Source: Bacillota bacterium (lineage in GTDB: Bacteria > Bacillota > UBA4882 > UBA8346). From it: DNA of 64,000 nt. The notes below the pieces were generated by a model, which searched no databases, had not been told where the DNA came from, and saw only the letters and a program-made list of their open reading frames with translations. Below, one piece after another: positions 1 to 8,898 of this stretch. Positions within the stretch are counted from its first letter, which is position 1, and each line of letters begins with the position of its first letter. Position numbers and translations under genes: made by a program. The stretch is from NCBI GenBank assembly GCA_023392595.1, contig JAEVYU010000012.1, positions 218,746 through 282,745 on the forward strand. The letters are read 5' to 3'.

Positions 1-1596
1 CGGAATCTTCAGTTTTTTGATATTTTCAACCGTCTGCCTGTCAACGGCAGAAAGTTCAAGGCCTGACAGGCTAAGGATATCTCCCTGAAATTCGGCATAG
101 GGCCTTTCACCCACCACGACAATTGCAACTTCGTTATTTTTGGATGCCCGGCCATCTTGCGTATAAGTTACCACCGTATGCCGGGAAACGGTCCGCCGAA
201 CCGCTTCCAATATGGTGGTGCCTTCTGTGATTTCTCCACTTTGACCCTGCCATACTACCGTCCATCCCCCACACTGGATGCCGATATCATCGGCAGCCCT
301 CCCGGCTACCAGTATTCTTTTTAAATCCTTGGACAAAGGCAAGAGCCCGCGATTCCGTAATCCCTTGTTTTTCAATAAAACCAACGACGCTTGGACGCAA
401 CGCCGGGCCACTTCCCGGTGTTCAGGCGAACCAATGAATTTTAACATATTCCGGTTCGCATAAGGCCGCTCAAATAACCCCATCTCATATTTCACCCGTA
501 AAATCCGAGTCACCGCATCATTGATCCGGCTCACGGAAACTTGGCCATTCTCCACCAATTTCTTGAGTGTTGATAGGAGGAGCCGATAATCGGATGGCCC
601 CATAAACATATCAATTCCACCATTAACAGCAGCAAGGATTCGCTCCTGATAACTTCCGGGCAGCTTTTCAAAACCACGAAAATCAGAAACCACAAAGCCC
701 TTAAATCCCAGTTCTTCTTTAAGAACCTGAGTAATCAGATAGCGACAGCCGTGCAATTTCTCTCCGTTCCAACTGCTGTAAGAGACCATTACCGTTCTGG
801 CCCCCGCCTTCACCGCAGCGGCATAAGGCGGTAGGTATAATCTACGAATCTCTTCTTCAGAGGCCATGGTATCTCCCTGGTCATTGCCGCCCATGAGGCC
901 ACTGCCGAATAATGTCCCTCCGTCTCCCAGATAATGCTTCACACACGCCAGCACGCCCACGGGGCTTTGAAAATTATCGCCCTGCAAACCGGTTACTGCA
1001 GCCGCGCCAAGTAGCGAATTAATTTCCGGAGTTTCGCCAAAACTTTCATAAGTGCGGCCCCAACGGATGTCTCTGGCCACAGCAACACAAGGCGCAAAGG
1101 TCCAGCGAATTCCGACGCCGGCCATTTCTTCGGCAGTCACCCGAGCTTCTTCTGTTATCAAATCGGAAGACCCCGCAGCCCCCATCCCGATGTTATGGGG
1201 AAAGACGGTCGTCCCCGCAATACTTGCAAAGCCATGAACCGCATCGATTCCATAAAGAAGCGGAATTTTGAGCCTTGTTTGCAGCGCTGCGCCCTGGCAG
1301 GAATCAACCATCTCAGCGACTTGTTCCGCCGTGGTTCCGGGAATAATTCCATCCCCGCTACTCAATACGGAACCAATACCGTACTTCGCAATTTCGGAAA
1401 TTGAGTAAATCGAATTCTGCTCAGGCTGGATCATTTGACCGATTTTTTCATCCAAATTCATTTGGCGCAGTAAATCTTGAACGGAACTTTCAATATGATT
1501 ATCAGCGTAAACGAGAGGTTTATCGCAGAGGGCTAAACAACAAATTAAAGATATAACTGCAAAAATCATTAACATTTTAAAGATACGTAATTTCAT
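1..1596 (-). CDS. Glycoside hydrolase family 3 protein (beta-glucosidase type), 3' end outside the window
   Basis: Open frame of 532 codons that runs off the left edge, so the C-terminus is missing. It starts at an ATG preceded by GGAAGGGGGAA. A hydrophobic leader covers about residues 1-30; an LALC at 21-24 vaguely resembles a lipobox but is not a good match. The GH3 barrel is clear: YGIDAVHG near 115-122, a KHYLGDG near 220, and VVSDF near 302-306, whose Asp305 should be the catalytic nucleophile. The second alpha/beta domain follows, with AIVVVGE and PYAE near the window edge. GH3 enzymes remove terminal beta-linked glucose, xylose or N-acetylglucosamine. The exported location suggests cleavage of oligosaccharides outside the inner membrane. 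The substrate cannot be read from sequence. Confidence 0.9.
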   Translation of the reverse strand, partial: MKLRIFKMLMIFAVISLICCLALCDKPLVYADNHIESSVQDLLRQMNLDEKIGQMIQPEQNSIYSISEIAKYGIGSVLSSGDGIIPGTTAEQVAEMVDSCQGAALQTRLKIPLLYGIDAVHGFASIAGTTVFPHNIGMGAAGSSDLITEEARVTAEEMAGVGIRWTFAPCVAVARDIRWGRTYESFGETPEINSLLGAAAVTGLQGDNFQSPVGVLACVKHYLGDGGTLFGSGLMGGNDQGDTMASEEEIRRLYLPPYAAAVKAGARTVMVSYSSWNGEKLHGCRYLITQVLKEELGFKGFVVSDFRGFEKLPGSYQERILAAVNGGIDMFMGPSDYRLLLSTLKKLVENGQVSVSRINDAVTRILRVKYEMGLFERPYANRNMLKFIGSPEHREVARRCVQASLVLLKNKGLRNRGLLPLSKDLKRILVAGRAADDIGIQCGGWTVVWQGQSGEITEGTTILEAVRRTVSRHTVVTYTQDGRASKNNEVAIVVVGERPYAEFQGDILSLSGLELSAVDRQTVENIKKLKIP

Positions 1597-1692
1597 TGTA
1601 TTCCCCCTTCCATTTTCATCCATATTATAACATAAATGACGATACTTTTTAAAAGTCCCCAATTCCCGAGCAATTTCCCGGCAATCCGTTTT

Positions 1693-2510
1693 TTAACTAC
1701 TAGCGCTTCCATAGTGCTTCAAACCTAGTTTCCAGATAAAGCGGCACATCAAAGATAAAATGAAACAAACCAAAAGCGTTAAGACCCAGTATTGGCCCTC
1801 TATTATCCCAGTAAAAAATTGAGTTGGAATCGTCGCGATTAGTCCATAGGGTATAAAAAAATAAAATAATACTTTGACAAACCTCTTAAAAACATTTCCG
1901 GGAACACGGAAACTAAAGTTCATCATCTCACTTTCAAAGTCCGTTAGGCGATCAACATGGGTATACCAGAAAGCCAGTGCACGTATAGGCAGCATGATAT
2001 CAAATACCAGTATGCTTATCATCAGGCCCCCACACCTTCATACTCTTTGCGCAAGTTCCCCCATAAAGCAGCGACAGGATATACAGCATCAGTCCATTCC
2101 AAATCAACAGAACCGATAATGCCCACGGGATTTTTTCGGTTTCAGCCCCAAAAGCAGCATCGTCGGCAGATAATGAATATAATAAAACGGCAAAAATTGC
2201 AATCCGCTTTGGAGCCACGCAGGCAATAAGGTAAGGGTATCATAGCGGGCGGCAAGAAACTCCACCATCGTATTTTTAATCATATGAAAAAACCAATCTC
2301 GATAAACTTGAAACTTCAAGATGGCGAAAAAAATTTCAACAAGACTAAAAAGTTAAGTCCCAATAGATTGATGAAAATTCCGCTAAGCCAGACTGTGATA
2401 TCCAAATGCAGTATAAAATACTTTCGAAACAGCAACGCAGCCAAAGTGGTGGCCATCAAATTGATGCCAAAAATTTGATATGGGAAAGTTGCGCTTATAG
2501 CCAGTAACTG
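1693..2510 (-). pseudogene. Decayed ABC-2 type permease genes (DUF990-like), several frameshifts
   Basis: Pieces of an ABC-2 type export permease lie in all three minus frames. A hydrophobic segment ends at a stop at 2316-2318. The next (about 2319-2104) contains LLPAWLQ and LPFYYIHYLP, resembling the conserved LPF(R/A)Y segment of these permeases. A third ends at 2000 and has the terminal membrane helix. A fourth (2022-1693) contains ALAFW, FFIPYGL and a C-terminus ending GLKHYGSASS, which looks like the end of the second permease of a typical pair. This suggests two tandem permease genes collapsed into one remnant with missing 5' parts and at least three frame changes. No ATPase partner is in the window. 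It begins immediately after rsgA. The family assignment rests on motif memory only. Confidence 0.55.
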
Positions 2511-2513
2511 CTT

Positions 2514-3598
2514 TTACCTTCTTCCACCCTTGTAAAGACTCTTTTGGAAGTTCGATAACTGCTTCATACGTTTTTTCTGTTCCATCATCAATCGTTGATT
2601 TTGCTTCGCTTCCATATAAATCGCTTCTTTTTGCAGTTTTCGGTAACCTTCTAAGCGGTCTTTGTTCAAGAAACCTTTTTCAATGGCCCGTAATACCGCG
2701 CAACCCGGCTCATTCGTATGACTGCAATTTCTGAAACGGCACCCACAGGCCAACTCTTCAATATCCGAGAAGGTAATGTTCACTCCGTCATAAACTTCGA
2801 TCATCCCAAGCTCGCGCATTCCCGGTGTATCAATAACCATTGAACCATCCGGCAGAAAAATTAATTGCCGCTGAGTCGTGGTATGCCGGCCCCGATCATC
2901 ATCCTCCCGGATGGCCTGAGTCTTTAGGGTTTCCGCCCCGGCGATGGTATTCACGAATGTTGATTTACCGACTCCTGAAGAACCCAAGATCACCACTGTC
3001 CGGCCAGGTTGAAAAACTTGCCGGACTTGGTCAATCCCAACCCTTTTAAGGAACTAACGACGTAAACCGAAACTCCCGGGGCTATTTCCTCAACTTTAGA
3101 AACTTTATCCGCTACATCGTCGCAGAGATCGGCTTTACTGAGCAATATCGCCGGAACGGCACCGCTATCCCATGCCGCAACGATATACCGTTCCAGCTTA
3201 CGTAGATTAAAATCCTTATTGAGTGACATCATTACTAAAACAGTATCAAAGTTAGCGGCTACAATTTGTTCATTCGTGGTGTTACCGGCTTCCTTCCTAC
3301 TGAACAAACTTTTTCGTTCTGCAACGGCATGAATAACTGCTATATCCAAATTTAAACTTCCGGGTTCCCCATGGGCAACCGCAACCCAGTCGCCAACTGC
3401 AGGATAATCCTTCCGGCCGCTGGCCTGATAACGAAATCTCCCGGCTATTTCTCCCCAACACTCTCCATTCTTCGTGACCAAACGATACTTGTTTTTATGT
3501 TCTGCCAATACTCTGGCCGGTTTTAACCCGAGGCTCGCATATTCTCTAAAACTTTCATTCCATCTATCATTCCAACCATATTGCTGAATTTTCGTCAT
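2514..3598 (-). pseudogene. rsgA: Ribosome small-subunit GTPase RsgA, interrupted by one frameshift
   Basis: Two overlapping minus frames together give one full-length RsgA (YjeQ/YloQ), a circularly permuted GTPase that acts in late 30S maturation. The 5' part (3598-2990) holds the OB-fold region and LSKADL (G4). The 3' part (2996-2514) holds the P-loop GSSGVGKS, DTPGMRELG and the zinc-binding cluster with Cys-Gly-Cys, Cys-Ser-His and a further Cys. Adding one base to the CCC/TTTT run at 3041-3047 restores a continuous reading through SSLKGVGIDQVRQVF into PGRTVVILG, exactly as expected for the family. It is either a sequencing error in a homopolymer or a recent null mutation. The start codon overlaps the stop of the upstream gene by 4 bp (ATGA), so translation is coupled. 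Many Bacillota carry a second RsgA copy. Confidence 0.88.
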
Positions 3599-3951
3599 TT
3601 TTGTGTCCCAAAGATCCTTTCTGCAAATTCCTGAATTCCTGCCTGTTCAAGTCGCTCTTCCTGCTTTTCAAATAAATGAGCTCTCTCCCTCAGTCCACTT
3701 ATAATCTTGCGGATACTGTCATCGGAAAGGTTGTATCTTTGGGAAAGCTGGTGAATGCTTAGACCGTTTCTATAGAAACTCATGATTTCCTGATTCCGTT
3801 CCCGGTATTTTTCACGGGTCCCGTTCGCTGCCCCCCACTTGCTTCTGCCTTTTTGGGGCTTGGGTATATAGACCAGTTCCCCCTGCACATACTCCTGAAC
3901 TTTTGAAAGCAACCACTCCGGAAGTAAATTTTTAGCGTTTTTGTATTCCAT
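3595..3951 (-). CDS. CD3324-type small DNA-binding protein with Mor-like HTH
   Basis: 118 residues beginning MEYKNAKNLLPEWLL. The pattern (YVQGELVYIPKP, then SKWGAANGTREKYRERN, then a helix-turn-helix around LSIHQLSQRYNLSDDSIRKII) matches the CD3324 family of small Firmicute proteins related to the Mor transcription activator. The frame is open further upstream, but that stretch is composed of terminator hairpins and an unlikely peptide, so I place the start at the ATG at 3951; a GGAGG lies about 14 nt upstream, rather far. An in-frame ATG at 3972 is the alternative. The gene overlaps rsgA by 4 bp. Regulatory target unknown. Confidence 0.72.
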   Translation of the reverse strand: MEYKNAKNLLPEWLLSKVQEYVQGELVYIPKPQKGRSKWGAANGTREKYRERNQEIMSFYRNGLSIHQLSQRYNLSDDSIRKIISGLRERAHLFEKQEERLEQAGIQEFAERIFGTQK

Positions 3952-4013
3952 AGGTTTGTTGCCACCCTCCATCGTTGAAGTTTTATTTTGATACCAAGAA
4001 TCAAAATAGGCAT

Positions 4014-4042
4014 AAAAAAGCCGCGGCAATAACTCCCGCGGC
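4014..4042 (-). terminator. Rho-independent terminator
   Basis: Perfect 7-bp GC stem GCCGCGG/CCGCGGC (arms 4020-4026 and 4036-4042), followed on the minus strand by a run of six T (4014-4019). First of two terminators in tandem. Confidence 0.75.
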
Positions 4043-4051
4043 CTTTTCCGA

Positions 4052-4085
4052 AAAATAAAAAAGCATGGATAACCTTCACCATGCT
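4052..4085 (-). terminator. Rho-independent terminator, tandem with the previous one
   Basis: 7-bp stem AGCATGG/CCATGCT (arms 4062-4068 and 4079-4085), followed on the minus strand by a T-rich tail. The tandem pair isolates the CD3324-rsgA unit from minus-strand transcription arriving from 4.2 kb and beyond. Confidence 0.7.
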
Positions 4086-4202
4086 GATGTTTTACTATAT
4101 TCAGGCTAAAAGGGTTATTCAAACGCGCACGCGCGCTTCCCGGCAGAGTCCTATTAGAGCGTATCGTAAATAAACGACAATCAGAAATGGGCAAGATACA
4201 CT

Positions 4203-4394
4203 CTACTTAAGTAAAACGTTCACAATCATTGAGTAGTTATTTAGAGAACGTTTTACTAGTGCCCGCATAACAAATGAAAGGTATATCATTCCAAAGATAC
4301 CTTCAATGAATAATGATCCATCTAACTTCGCGGCGCCAAGCTTTCTGCCGATATTTAGTTAAGAAACAGCCACCTCAATTTGGATTTCAGCCAT
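4203..4394 (-). pseudogene. Short open frame with strong ribosome site, interrupted by a stop
   Basis: An AAAGGAGTG ribosome site sits 6 nt before an ATG (4394). The frame encodes MAEIQIEVAVS, meets TAA at 4359-4361, then stays open for another 51 codons, including a hydrophobic stretch (GIFGMIYLSFVMRALV), to a TAG at 4203. Either it is an 11-residue peptide, or a roughly 63-residue gene with a premature stop. I do not recognise the product. It is the only coding signal in the 4195-4569 gap. A 12-bp perfect inverted repeat overlaps its 3' end. Confidence 0.3.
4210..4257. repeat. 12-bp perfect inverted repeat with 24-bp spacer
   Basis: Arms AGTAAAACGTTC (4210-4221) and GAACGTTTTACT (4246-4257). 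It could fold as a hairpin or mark the edge of a lost insertion. It has no T tail on either side, so it is not a typical terminator. Confidence 0.6.
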
Positions 4395-4569
4395 CAATAA
4401 CACTCCTTTCACCTGTTAAAAAATTAACTTCTTTTTGTTTCATTATATGATCCGGTTAGGTCCCGGTCAAGCGAGTAAATCAATATAATTGTTTATTCCC
4501 GGATAAAACTGATAATTTAGCAGACTCCCCTTTTCTATACCGCCTGCTTTACCAGATGGAAACTCCGCT

Positions 4570-5796
4570 TTAAGCACGTTCTTTAGAGTAACCGGTAAAC
4601 AAAATTACACTCAATATCATAAGGCACACTCCGGAAATACTCATCAAAATCATCAGGGAAATCGATTGTAACCAAAACCCAAATAATCCGTATGCCAGTG
4701 GCAAGGACAAATTGCCCACCATGGTGGAAATACTGAAGATCCGGCCCGCCATTCCACCGGGTGTCTTCATTTGGAGAATCGACTGCCAATAAATCGAAGC
4801 GTTGGCGACTGCCGCGCCAACCATTATCATTACCAACAAATAGGGGGCGAGTGTAAGAATATTCAGTCCCTTCAATACCCCAATCCAAAAGTTACCGGTA
4901 CCCAAAATCAAAATAAATAGAAACAAATAACTATCTTTTAAGGTGACTTCGGTTTTTAAACCTCTATAAAGAGAGCCCAAAATCAGCCCCAACCCCATCA
5001 TGGTTTCCAAGTACCCCAGATTTTGCACTCCTTTTCCCTCAAGTGCCCCAGCTAAAAAAGGCAAGGAAACCAATAAACCTCCGAAAAAGAAATGCGTGAG
5101 TCCGATCAGGATGATGATAATAAAGATGCTTCTTTGACCCAATAAATATCCAATTCCCTCTTGCAGATCATCCCAGGTTTTCCCCTTTATCCGGGATGTT
5201 GCTTCTGTGCTGCAAATACCCGGAATCACCATGAATCCGGCGCAGACAGCTGAAACAAGATAGGATAAACCATTGAATGAAAAGGCAACAGCATAACTGA
5301 ATAAACTTACCGACACTGCCCCCAAAACAGGTCCCAGCACTGTACTGACACCGCCGATGATTTGACTATAACTGTTGGCCTTGGGCAATTGTTCTTTGGA
5401 GACAATTTGGGGTAAAATGGCCTGGATAGTTGAATCATAGAAAATCGAACCCAGGGAAATGATTGCGGCTGTGACGAAAACATGCCATACTTCCAACCTG
5501 TACAGCATTGAAAGTATTGCAACGGCTAAAACAAATAATCCCCGGGTGACATCGGCAACGATAATGACCGGTTTACGGTACCAGCGGTCGATATAGACGC
5601 CTGCCCATGGAGCAATCAATAATCCCGGCAATGCGGATGTAACCATTAACATTCCCATAATTACCGGTGATTGGGTTTTTTGCAAAACCCACCAGGCCAG
5701 AGCGATCCCATAGAATTTGTCCCCGACTTGGGACACCAGCCTGCCAATCCATAACAAAATAAAGTTTCGGTTTATCAAAACATTTTCCATGATCAA
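4570..5796 (-). CDS. MFS exporter, macrolide-efflux-like (12 TM)
   Basis: 408 residues of a 12-helix major facilitator. The N-terminus (INRNFILLWIGRLVSQVGD), the loop-2 motif GVYIDRWYRKPVI and the even spacing of hydrophobic helices resemble MefA/Bcr-type drug exporters (MFS_3), which drive out small molecules using the proton gradient. AGGAGGG is 8 nt before a TTG (5796) and about 14 nt before the ATG of MENVLIN (5790), so I prefer the TTG; the two starts differ by two residues. The MerR-type regulator just upstream on the same strand is the obvious candidate regulator. Substrate unknown. Confidence 0.82.
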   Translation of the reverse strand: MIMENVLINRNFILLWIGRLVSQVGDKFYGIALAWWVLQKTQSPVIMGMLMVTSALPGLLIAPWAGVYIDRWYRKPVIIVADVTRGLFVLAVAILSMLYRLEVWHVFVTAAIISLGSIFYDSTIQAILPQIVSKEQLPKANSYSQIIGGVSTVLGPVLGAVSVSLFSYAVAFSFNGLSYLVSAVCAGFMVIPGICSTEATSRIKGKTWDDLQEGIGYLLGQRSIFIIIILIGLTHFFFGGLLVSLPFLAGALEGKGVQNLGYLETMMGLGLILGSLYRGLKTEVTLKDSYLFLFILILGTGNFWIGVLKGLNILTLAPYLLVMIMVGAAVANASIYWQSILQMKTPGGMAGRIFSISTMVGNLSLPLAYGLFGFWLQSISLMILMSISGVCLMILSVILFTGYSKERA

Positions 5797-5891
5797 GATA
5801 CCTGCCCTCCTCAATGTGTGTACATGCCAATATAGTCAAATTCTAAACTATAAAGTTATGATCAGGTCAAGCAGGCATGAGAACAAATATT

Positions 5892-6461
5892 TTACCGGTT
5901 ATTCCTAACGCAAGACTCGATTTCCGGCTCTCTGGCGCACTTTCGAATTTGGTCAATCTGTCCCGGGGGTATGCCCAGAACTTCTAAAAAGGCCTGGTGT
6001 TCATCGGGAAAAGATTTTTCGAATTCTTGATGCAGTTTCATAAATTCGCGATCATTGAATCCAACGCAGGTCAGCACCTTTAAAAAGGCATCTTTGGTGG
6101 AGCGGATTTGAGATTCAGCCATTTTAAGGTCAGGGTGCTTTTTTTGAATCATAATCCGGGTAATGATTTGCCGTTGCAAAGTAAGTTTTCGCATTTCTTG
6201 ACCTAAATTCTGCAACTGTTTTTCTAAAATAGGGATTTTATCGGTTAGGGTCGAATCCAGTATCCGCCCAATTTCCTCCAGCGACATTCCGGTATCCCGA
6301 TAGAGGCAAATTTGTTTGAGTCTGTCGAAATCATCCTCTGTATAACAACGGTAATTTGCTTCTGTTCTGGCCGAAGGCTTTAAAAGGCCGATATCATCAT
6401 AATATAACAAGGTGCTGCGTGATAAGCCCACCTTTTTGCCAAGTTCACCGATAGTGTACAT
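5892..6461 (-). CDS. MerR family transcriptional regulator
   Basis: 189 residues. Residues 1-70 are a classic MerR winged helix (YTIGELGKKVGLSRSTLLYY, then a YRCYTEDDFDRL wing). They are followed by a dimerisation coiled coil of about 80-115 and a C-terminal domain without the cysteine pairs of metal sensors. Activators of this type usually remodel a promoter with a long spacer and respond to drugs or other small ligands. It lies 95 bp upstream of the MFS exporter on the same strand, suggesting a regulator-pump pair. AGAGGA precedes the ATG. The C-terminal domain is not one I can name. Confidence 0.85.
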   Translation of the reverse strand: MYTIGELGKKVGLSRSTLLYYDDIGLLKPSARTEANYRCYTEDDFDRLKQICLYRDTGMSLEEIGRILDSTLTDKIPILEKQLQNLGQEMRKLTLQRQIITRIMIQKKHPDLKMAESQIRSTKDAFLKVLTCVGFNDREFMKLHQEFEKSFPDEHQAFLEVLGIPPGQIDQIRKCAREPEIESCVRNNR

Positions 6462-6561
6462 GGATAATTCCTCTTTCCCAAAATCAAGTAATCAAAATAG
6501 GCCATAATAATTTTACTATATCATTGAACTGATAATAGGGCTAGCTACGAAAAGAGCTATT

Positions 6562-6601
6562 CCGATTGTAAACCATTACTCTTTTAGCGGTTGACAATCG
6601 G
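6562..6601 (+). promoter_or_regulatory. BirA operator (biotin repressor site) of the bio operon
   Basis: Inverted repeat CCGATTGTAAACC (6562-6574) and GGTTGACAATCGG (6589-6601), one mismatch, with a 14-bp spacer. This matches the known bacterial BirA box (TTGTAAAC, about 15 bp, GTTTACAA). It lies 65 bp before bioY and overlaps the promoter -35 box, so biotinyl-AMP-loaded BirA should block RNA polymerase. No birA gene is in the window. Confidence 0.88.
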
Positions 6602-6619
6602 AACATTTTCCATTACAAT
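6591..6619 (+). promoter_or_regulatory. Sigma-A promoter of the bioYMNB operon
   Basis: TTGACA at 6591-6596 (perfect -35) and TACAAT at 6614-6619 (-10), spaced by exactly 17 bp. The -35 hexamer is part of the right arm of the BirA operator. Confidence 0.8.
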
Positions 6620-6666
6620 ATCCTCAACTTGGAAAAATAAACTAACAAATAAAAGGAAGTGCACTG

Positions 6667-7218
6667 ATGGGACAATCTCAATCACTGAACCTTCGCAAGA
6701 TCATTTTCATCTCTCTCTTCACGGCATTGATTATTATTGGAGGATATCTCAGTTTCCCTATCCCTTTGAGTCCTCTACCCATCGTTTTGGCAGATTTCTT
6801 TATCATGTTGGCCGGATTAACGCTGGGAGCTTCTGCTGCTGCAGCCAGTGTTGGATTATTCTTATTCCTTGGCGCAATTGGATTACCGGTCTTTGCAGGC
6901 GGGGAAGCCGGTCTGGCCGTATTTATCGGACCCAAAGGAGGATTCTTATGGGGATACTTACTTTGTGCCTGGATTGCCGGACTGATTAGCTCGCAAGGAA
7001 AACCATCCCGTTTCAAAGATTTGGCCGCTTTAATCGGGGGCAACATCCTTCTGTATGCGCCCGGGGCCTTTTGGCTGAAAACCGTCCTGAAAATCAATTG
7101 GGATAAGGCTTTGGTGCTTAGCGTCTATCCCTTTATGATCGGTATGGTCATCAAAATCATCGCTGCCATTGCATTAGCTCAAGCTCTGCGGCCATTATTA
7201 AAGAATGAACCGCGATAA
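6667..7218 (+). CDS. bioY: Biotin transporter substrate-binding subunit BioY
   Basis: 183-residue integral membrane S component of the biotin ECF importer. Six hydrophobic segments and the BioY signatures are visible: FPIPLSPLPIVLADFF, GLFLFLGAIGLPVFAGG, and GPKGGFLWGY near 95-105. BioY binds biotin with high affinity; with EcfA and EcfT it forms the ATP-driven importer. AAAGGAAG lies just upstream of the ATG. It heads a plus-strand operon with its own dedicated ATPase and T subunit and with biotin synthase, and is predicted to be biotin-repressed through the BirA operator. Confidence 0.95.
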   Translation: MGQSQSLNLRKIIFISLFTALIIIGGYLSFPIPLSPLPIVLADFFIMLAGLTLGASAAAASVGLFLFLGAIGLPVFAGGEAGLAVFIGPKGGFLWGYLLCAWIAGLISSQGKPSRFKDLAALIGGNILLYAPGAFWLKTVLKINWDKALVLSVYPFMIGMVIKIIAAIALAQALRPLLKNEPR

Positions 7219-7301
7219 ACGGTAAAACTGAACCTCTTCGTTATAGTGATAAACCAAAACATGCAGTGAAGCTTTACAATACATATAAGCAGGTTCTTCC
7301 A

Positions 7302-8078
7302 ATGGAAAACAAGCCGAATCCAAATTTTGAAAACATCTTGGAAACAAAAAGTTTAACCCATACTTTCGCAAACGGTTTTACCGCCATCCATGATATCAAT
7401 CTGGCAATCCGCCCCGGAGAATTTGTGATTATCGCCGGAGCCAACGGTTCCGGTAAAACCGTTTTGATGCGACATTTCAACGGGTTGCTTACGCCCACCC
7501 ATGGCACTGTGCTCCTCCAGGGGAGGCCTATTCAAGACGACCTGACCGCATCCCGTAAAAAGGTGGGCCTGATCTTCCAAAACTCCGATAATCAAATTGT
7601 AGGCCAAACCATCAAGGAGGATGTGGCTTTCGGGCCTGAAAACCTGGGCCTGCCCCGGCGGGAAATTGAAAAGCGGGTCCTGCAAGCTCTCGAAGCAGTG
7701 GGACTCAAAGAAATCGCCGATCATCCTCCCCATAATTTATCCGGTGGCCAAAAACGCAAATTGGCCATTGCCGGAATCCTGGCCATGAATCCGGAAATCA
7801 TCGTTTTTGATGAACCCTTCACCGGCCTCGATTATCCGGGGGTAATTCAAGTGCTGACCCAAATCGTGGCCCTGCATCAAAAAGGCCATACCATTATTTT
7901 AGTAACTCACGAACTCGAAAAAGTGCTTGCCCATGCCACCCGCTTGATGGTTATGGAGAAAGGACAAATTGTGCAAGACGGTCATCCCGAAACTCTTATG
8001 GCGAAATTGGAAACTTACGGAATCCATCGGCCATTCGGCAAAGACCGCAGCATAAAGACGATAACATGGCTGAGTTGA
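7302..8078 (+). CDS. bioM: Biotin ECF transporter ATPase (BioM/EcfA)
   Basis: 258 residues from the ATG of MENKPNPN (7302), preceded by GCAGG; a GTG 36 nt upstream keeps the frame open but lacks a ribosome site. ABC ATPase motifs are complete: Walker A GANGSGKT, Q-loop region IFQNSDNQIVG (the Q-N-P/S-D-x-Q pattern typical of EcfA), signature LSGGQKRKLAIAG, Walker B IIVFDEPF and switch VTHE. It powers biotin uptake with BioY and BioN. Only one ATPase gene is present, as in dedicated (group I) biotin ECF systems. Its 3' end overlaps the next gene by 13 bp. Confidence 0.93.
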   Translation: MENKPNPNFENILETKSLTHTFANGFTAIHDINLAIRPGEFVIIAGANGSGKTVLMRHFNGLLTPTHGTVLLQGRPIQDDLTASRKKVGLIFQNSDNQIVGQTIKEDVAFGPENLGLPRREIEKRVLQALEAVGLKEIADHPPHNLSGGQKRKLAIAGILAMNPEIIVFDEPFTGLDYPGVIQVLTQIVALHQKGHTIILVTHELEKVLAHATRLMVMEKGQIVQDGHPETLMAKLETYGIHRPFGKDRSIKTITWLS

Positions 8079-8839
8079 ATATTTATCATTATTTGCCCAA
8101 AGATTCCTTCGTCCACCATATGGACGGACGGTTCAAACTGATTTGTATGGTTTTGCTCAGCATCGCCACCAGTATCACCAGTCATATTACAGATTTAATC
8201 GCATTGTCCATGTTCTTCATGTTGGTACTTTTCAGTTCCAAATTACCGGTTTCAAGACTTTTCCTAGAGCTTCGCTATTTTATTTTTTTGATATCCATGG
8301 TGTTTTTTGTCCATTCCTTCAGTATTCCGGGTACTCCCTTAACCCATTGGCCATTCATGAATCCAACCCGGGAAGGATTGATATCCGGATCGCTTTTCGG
8401 ATGGCGCATTCTTTTATTGGTCGCCATCAGCGTGATCGTAACAGCAACCACGACCCTTTCGAGGCTAAAGGCTGCAACCCAATGGTTACTGCGCCCAGTC
8501 CCTTTAGTTCCCGAAGCCAAAGTGGCTACCATGATCGGTCTCACCTTCACACTGGTACCGCTTATTTTTGATCAGGCTTCGGAAATACTGGATGCCCAAA
8601 AAGCAAGATGTATTGCAGGACGAAAAAATCCGGTGACCCGGATCATCTTTTTAGTATTTCCCCTGATGTTGCAAACCTTTCGGAGGGCCGATGAAATGGT
8701 GGATGCCATGGAATCTCGGTGTTACTCCACAGAAAGGACGCCTGCGTCTTTTGAGGCAAAATCTAGCGATTGGATAGTATTGATTTTTTCAGCTCTCCTC
8801 TGTGGGATAATATTATGGCGAATTCCTTTGAAGTTTTGA
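8066..8839 (+). CDS. bioN: Biotin ECF transporter transmembrane subunit (BioN/EcfT)
   Basis: 257-residue CbiQ/EcfT-type membrane protein that couples the ATPase to BioY. The N-terminal DGRFKLICM, several membrane helices, and the two coupling-helix motifs containing Ala-Arg-(Cys) (DAQKARCIAGR) and a second Met-Glu-Ser-Arg-Cys-Tyr (AMESRCYSTER) are the family hallmarks. It is translationally coupled to bioM (13-bp overlap). Confidence 0.92.
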   Translation: MAELNIYHYLPKDSFVHHMDGRFKLICMVLLSIATSITSHITDLIALSMFFMLVLFSSKLPVSRLFLELRYFIFLISMVFFVHSFSIPGTPLTHWPFMNPTREGLISGSLFGWRILLLVAISVIVTATTTLSRLKAATQWLLRPVPLVPEAKVATMIGLTFTLVPLIFDQASEILDAQKARCIAGRKNPVTRIIFLVFPLMLQTFRRADEMVDAMESRCYSTERTPASFEAKSSDWIVLIFSALLCGIILWRIPLKF

Positions 8840-8898
8840 TTTTTCATTCTTATAAAATCTTGCCAAGCAATTTAAATTGAAGGAGTCGTGACCGTCAG

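Noticed and set aside
3952..4194. 5' extension of the CD3324-type gene by about 80 codons
   Set aside because: The extension runs across two terminator hairpins and has no ribosome site; the family starts at MEYKN.
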